Positions 61,690 to 64,000 of a stretch of 64,000 nucleotides of DNA are shown one piece after another. Source of the DNA: Candidatus Barnesiella excrementigallinarum (lineage in GTDB: Bacteria; Bacteroidota; Bacteroidia; Bacteroidales; Barnesiellaceae); assembly GCA_019114445.1 (NCBI GenBank), contig DXFL01000024.1:27057-91056 (forward strand). The letters run 5' to 3'. How positions within the stretch are numbered: position 1 is the stretch's first letter; each line of letters opens with the position of its first letter. The notes under the pieces are model-generated. The model was not told where the DNA came from. It searched no databases and worked only from the letters and a program-made list of their open reading frames with translations. Both the position numbers and the translations under genes were made by a program.

Positions 61690-62646
61690 ATGATAAATGT
61701 ATTCTTTTTACTGGTAGGGTTGGTATTAATTTTGGCAGGAGCCAATTTTTTGACGGACGGGGCTGCTGCATTGGCTAAGCGTTTCAATATTTCGTCGCTG
61801 GTGATAGGCCTCACGATTGTAGCATTCGGTACGTCGGCGCCAGAGTTGACGGTTAGCGTGGTGTCTGCTCTCAATGGTAGTGCCGAACTGGCTATCGGTA
61901 ATGTAGTGGGAAGCAATATTTTCAATATTTTGATGATTGTGGGTGTAACGGCAGCAGTAGCTCCCATTAGGATTACACGGGGAACATTGACCAAAGAGAT
62001 ACCGCTGGCAATACTCTCGTCGGTGGTCTTGCTCATTTGTGCCAATGATCGCTTTTTGGGAACCGGTACCGAAAATGTCATCAATCGAGCCGATGGGTTA
62101 CTTATGTTATGTTTCTTTTTGATATTCCTCGGCTATACGTTTGCTATTGCACACAATCACAGCAATGAGGAGTCGGCCGAAATCAAATCGTTACCCGTGT
62201 GGCGTTGTATTCTTTATATTGTGGGAGGGCTTGTGGCTTTGATTTTCGGAGGTCGGCTGTTTGTCGATGGGTCGAGCGAAATTGCTCGTTCGCTGGGTGT
62301 GAGCGAGTCGATTATTGGTTTGACGTTGGTTGCTATGGGGACTTCGTTGCCCGAGTTGGCCACTTCGGTAGTTGCCGCATTGAAGAAAAATCCTGAGATT
62401 GCTGTGGGCAATGTGATAGGTTCCAATCTGTTCAATGCCTTTTTTGTGTTGGGAACTAGCGCTGCTATCTCGCCATTGTCGTTGGGAGGAATCACAAATT
62501 TCGATTTATTCTATTTACTGGGGGCTTCCCTGTTGATGTTCTTTGTGGGTAAATATCATAAAGTACGTATGATTACTCGTGCCGAGGGGATTGTAATGGC
62601 TCTTTGTTATGTTGCCTATACGGCCTATCTTATCTATCAATTGTAA
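61690..62646 (+). CDS. Calcium/sodium antiporter (CaCA family, YrbG-like)
   Basis: 318 residues from the ATG at 61690. Ten membrane helices in two inverted halves, each with the family alpha-repeat: GLTIVAFGTSAPELTVSVVS with GNVVGSNIFNILMI, and GLTLVAMGTSLPELATSVVA with GNVIGSNLFNAFFV. These glutamates and asparagines bind the exchanged ions. YrbG-type; exact ion pair (Na+ or H+ against Ca2+) is inferred. The upstream promoter rules out the longer start. Confidence 0.92.
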   Translation: MINVFFLLVGLVLILAGANFLTDGAAALAKRFNISSLVIGLTIVAFGTSAPELTVSVVSALNGSAELAIGNVVGSNIFNILMIVGVTAAVAPIRITRGTLTKEIPLAILSSVVLLICANDRFLGTGTENVINRADGLLMLCFFLIFLGYTFAIAHNHSNEESAEIKSLPVWRCILYIVGGLVALIFGGRLFVDGSSEIARSLGVSESIIGLTLVAMGTSLPELATSVVAALKKNPEIAVGNVIGSNLFNAFFVLGTSAAISPLSLGGITNFDLFYLLGASLLMFFVGKYHKVRMITRAEGIVMALCYVAYTAYLIYQL

Positions 62647-62664
62647 CACGATTTTATAAATAGG

Positions 62665-62698
62665 TTGCCGGGTGATTTATCCCCGGCAATTTTCTTTT
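62665..62698. terminator. Terminator between antiporter (+) and thioesterase (-)
   Basis: TTGCCGGG at 62665-62672 pairs with CCCGGCAA at 62682-62689; followed by TTTTCTTTT on the plus strand. Confidence 0.7.
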
Positions 62699-63192
62699 GA
62701 TTCGATAGATGAGAGCTCTTTTTCGGTGTGGCATCCTAAAAAGTGAAATTCCGAAACCGCTTTTTCTTTGGGAAAACAAAAATAGGTGAGTTCTCCCTGA
62801 GAACATACTTGATGATTATGGATAATTTGAGCCGAAATAAACGCAAAGTTGTGTTTTGTCTCTTTAATATGGGCTCGCACTTCTATTGTAGTGGCATTAT
62901 CGGTGGTGATAGATTTTTTGAATTTGACTTCCAATTGGGTGGTCATACCTGTTGTTTGTAATTTTCGGGCAACAAGCCAACCGGCAATCTCGTCCATCAA
63001 AATGGTTTGTATTCCGCCATGTAAAGTGTGTAACCATCCTTGATAATTATCCGAAGGATTCCAAAAGGAGACAAGGTCATCGCCGTCTTCATAAAATTCC
63101 ATTTTAAGTCCACATGGATTGTTGGGAGCACAACCAAAACAGTTATATCCATCTTTTTCGAGTCTAACCCACGGATTTATAATTTTCTCCAT
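62677..63192 (-). CDS. PaaI/YbgC-like hotdog thioesterase
   Basis: 171 residues from the ATG at 63192 (MEKIINPWVRLEKDGYN), preceded by a short leader from the promoter at 63228. The hotdog fold is seen in LHTLHGGIQTILMDEIAGWLV with the acidic residue of the active site, and VKFKKSITTDNATTIEVRAHI. A cysteine-rich front (CFGCAPNNPCGLKMEF) is typical of this Bacteroidales subgroup. Acyl-CoA hydrolysis is inferred; the substrate is unknown. Confidence 0.82.
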   Translation of the reverse strand: MEKIINPWVRLEKDGYNCFGCAPNNPCGLKMEFYEDGDDLVSFWNPSDNYQGWLHTLHGGIQTILMDEIAGWLVARKLQTTGMTTQLEVKFKKSITTDNATTIEVRAHIKETKHNFAFISAQIIHNHQVCSQGELTYFCFPKEKAVSEFHFLGCHTEKELSSIESKENCRG

Positions 63193-63227
63193 AATAATTG
63201 GCATTTACAACACTAAATTTTATGATT

Positions 63228-63235
63228 CAAAGATA
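63228..63235 (-). promoter_or_regulatory. Thioesterase promoter -7 element
   Basis: Minus-strand TATCTTTG, exact TAnnTTTG match, 36 bases before the thioesterase ATG. Confidence 0.6.
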
Positions 63236-63478
63236 ACAGTTTATTTTTCGTTTAATCGATAAAATTTTGTTAATAAATGGACTAACTCTTTATATCGGGA
63301 TAAAATATAAAAGAGATTTTTTATTAAAAATTAATGAATTGGGAATTGGATTTCTATATTATTGATTCGAATTTTGAATTGTGATGATAAGTGTCTCAAT
63401 GTTATAGATTTAATTTTTTTTCTTTTCAAAAGAACGTTTTTTTATGAAGCTTTTGTTTTGTTATTTAAGAAATGTCCC

Positions 63479-63486
63479 TAACTTTG
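63479..63486 (+). promoter_or_regulatory. Promoter -7 element in the long leader
   Basis: TAACTTTG, exact match, with a TTTG at 63457-63460 about 18 bases upstream, close to the -33 spacing. It would give a leader of nearly 400 bases to the WecA-like gene. Confidence 0.5.
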
Positions 63487-63637
63487 CAAAAAATGTAAAA
63501 AATAGGATATACAAGTGTAATAAATAGTATTTATCTATATTGTATTTGTATTATCGTATTTTTTAGAAAAAACAGCTCTTTTGTAAATAAGAATTTTCTT
63601 CTTGAAAGTCAGGGAGATATTTATTAGTAGGAGTTGG

Positions 63638-63790
63638 ATGTATTCACCAAAAGATCAATTTCTGTCTCCTGAGATAGGGGCGGGAGATGAGTTTGGATAT
63701 ATTAGATCAATTAGAAAATCGGGAAAGGTAGAGCCTTTTTCGGTGTCCCCAAAGAATATAATAACTACAATCGATTTAACTCAAATATAA
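63638..63790 (+). CDS. Doubtful 50-residue ORF in the leader
   Basis: An ATG preceded by AGGAG opens a 50-codon frame (MYSPKDQFLSPEIGAGDEFG and on), ending in an inverted repeat. No homology is recognised and codon use is not decisive. It could be a leader peptide, a gene remnant or chance. Confidence 0.25.
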   Translation: MYSPKDQFLSPEIGAGDEFGYIRSIRKSGKVEPFSVSPKNIITTIDLTQI

Positions 63791-63804
63791 ATAATTGAGT
63801 TAAA
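63775..63804. repeat. Inverted repeat, 10-bp arms
   Basis: TTTAACTCAA at 63775-63784 is the perfect reverse complement of TTGAGTTAAA at 63795-63804, separated by ten bases. AT-only loop and no T run. Confidence 0.6.
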
Positions 63805-63849
63805 ATTAAAAATCGCTTTAATTGGGTCATAAATTAAAAAAATAAAGTA

Positions 63850-63868
63850 TAACGTTATTCAAACGTTA
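63850..63868. repeat. Inverted repeat, 7-bp arms, near the WecA-like start
   Basis: TAACGTT, five bases, AACGTTA: an exact palindrome ending 17 bases before the ATG at 63886. It is in the right place for an operator or a hairpin that affects translation. Confidence 0.55.
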
Positions 63869-63885
63869 CATAAATCTAATATTAT

Positions 63886-64000
63886 ATGAGTTATATTTGG
63901 GTATTGTTATTGGCATTTTTCATAAGTTTGGGCTTCTCAATTTTTCTTATACCGAGGATACTGTTGATATCATTTAAGAAACACCTGTTTGACATACCGG
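63886..64000 (+). CDS. WecA/MraY-family glycosyl-1-phosphate transferase, 3'-truncated
   Basis: 38 residues are visible before the window ends: MSYIWVLLLAFFISLGFSIF then LIPRILLISFKKHLFDIP. A first membrane helix followed by an IPRI...KKxLxDxP loop is the usual start of undecaprenyl-phosphate sugar-1-phosphate transferases (WecA/TagO), which begin O-antigen, capsule or teichoic-type polymers. Together with the long leader this may be the first gene of a surface-polysaccharide locus. The rest is outside the window. Confidence 0.7.
   Translation, partial: MSYIWVLLLAFFISLGFSIFLIPRILLISFKKHLFDIP

Larger units (their letters stand above)
63236..63885. other. AT-rich intergenic leader upstream of the WecA-like gene
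   Basis: About 650 bases of low-GC sequence. It holds a plus-strand promoter (63479-63486), a doubtful short frame (63638-63790) and two inverted repeats close to the next gene. No IS, tRNA or RNA family was recognised. Confidence 0.55.

Overview
The window reads as a chromosome segment from a Bacteroidales bacterium, probably a gut commensal near Barnesiella or Coprobacter; the genus is inference. The evidence is many exact or near matches to the Bacteroidetes -7 promoter element (TAnnTTTG) just upstream of genes, secreted proteins ending in Por/type IX-like sorting domains, the conserved blocks DUF4290-murA-rimM and yicC-gmk-nadD, eukaryotic-type glycogen synthase, anaerobic sulfatase maturation, and MurA and ThiF variants that lack the usual cysteines. 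No rRNA, tRNA, insertion sequence, prophage or CRISPR array was seen. Both ends cut through genes: a glycosidase at the left and a WecA-like transferase at the right.

Layout. 1-6.7 kb: secreted phosphodiester glycosidase, M6 protease, a helical protein and a DUF6340 lipoprotein. 6.8-11 kb: acetyltransferase/hydrolase pair, and a TPR protein paired with a membrane-anchored GNAT. 11.4-19.3 kb: pgk, prfA-pyrF, and a glycogen synthase/phosphorylase pair. 19.6-26.5 kb: acyltransferase, omega-amidase-like nitrilase, a NatAB-type ABC exporter with a lipoprotein, and dnaG. 26.5-30 kb: a candidate small RNA and two secreted proteins. 30-34.7 kb: two GNATs, a Cdd1-DUF3795 fusion, split ThrE exporter, and a MetE-like gene behind a cobalamin riboswitch. 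34.9-42.3 kb: ppdK, rlmD, and a divergent pair of sulfatase-maturating enzyme and Ser-type sulfatase. 42.4-44.8 kb: a BlaI/BlaR1-like regulator pair with four phased operators. 44.9-50.4 kb: a probable eight-gene operon (yicC, gmk, nadD, DUF5063, 3'-5' exonuclease, small membrane protein, outer-membrane protein, MFS). 50.5-54.7 kb: tsaB, DUF4290, murA, rimM, nitroreductase and a 32-residue small ORF. 54.7-61.5 kb: a complete TPP-riboswitch-controlled thiamin operon (thiD-S-tenI-E-G-C-H-F). 61.6-64 kb: a Ca/Na antiporter, a thioesterase, a long AT-rich leader and the start of a WecA/MraY-family gene that may open a surface-polysaccharide locus.

How the parts work together. The thi operon makes HMP (ThiC), the thiazole (ThiS, ThiF, ThiG, ThiH, probably TenI), phosphorylates HMP (ThiD) and joins the two (ThiE), with TPP feedback. 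The anSME next to a Ser-type sulfatase supplies the formylglycine the sulfatase needs. Glycogen synthase and phosphorylase form a storage module, close to pgk and ppdK of central carbon flow. The strongest candidates for under-described biology are the BlaI/M56 pair (four AACTA-N7-TAGTT palindromes every 21-22 bp, and a sensor with three TonB-plug-like modules), the B12-controlled MetE-like protein with a degenerate zinc site, and a stand-alone roughly 70-nt transcript near 26.7 kb.
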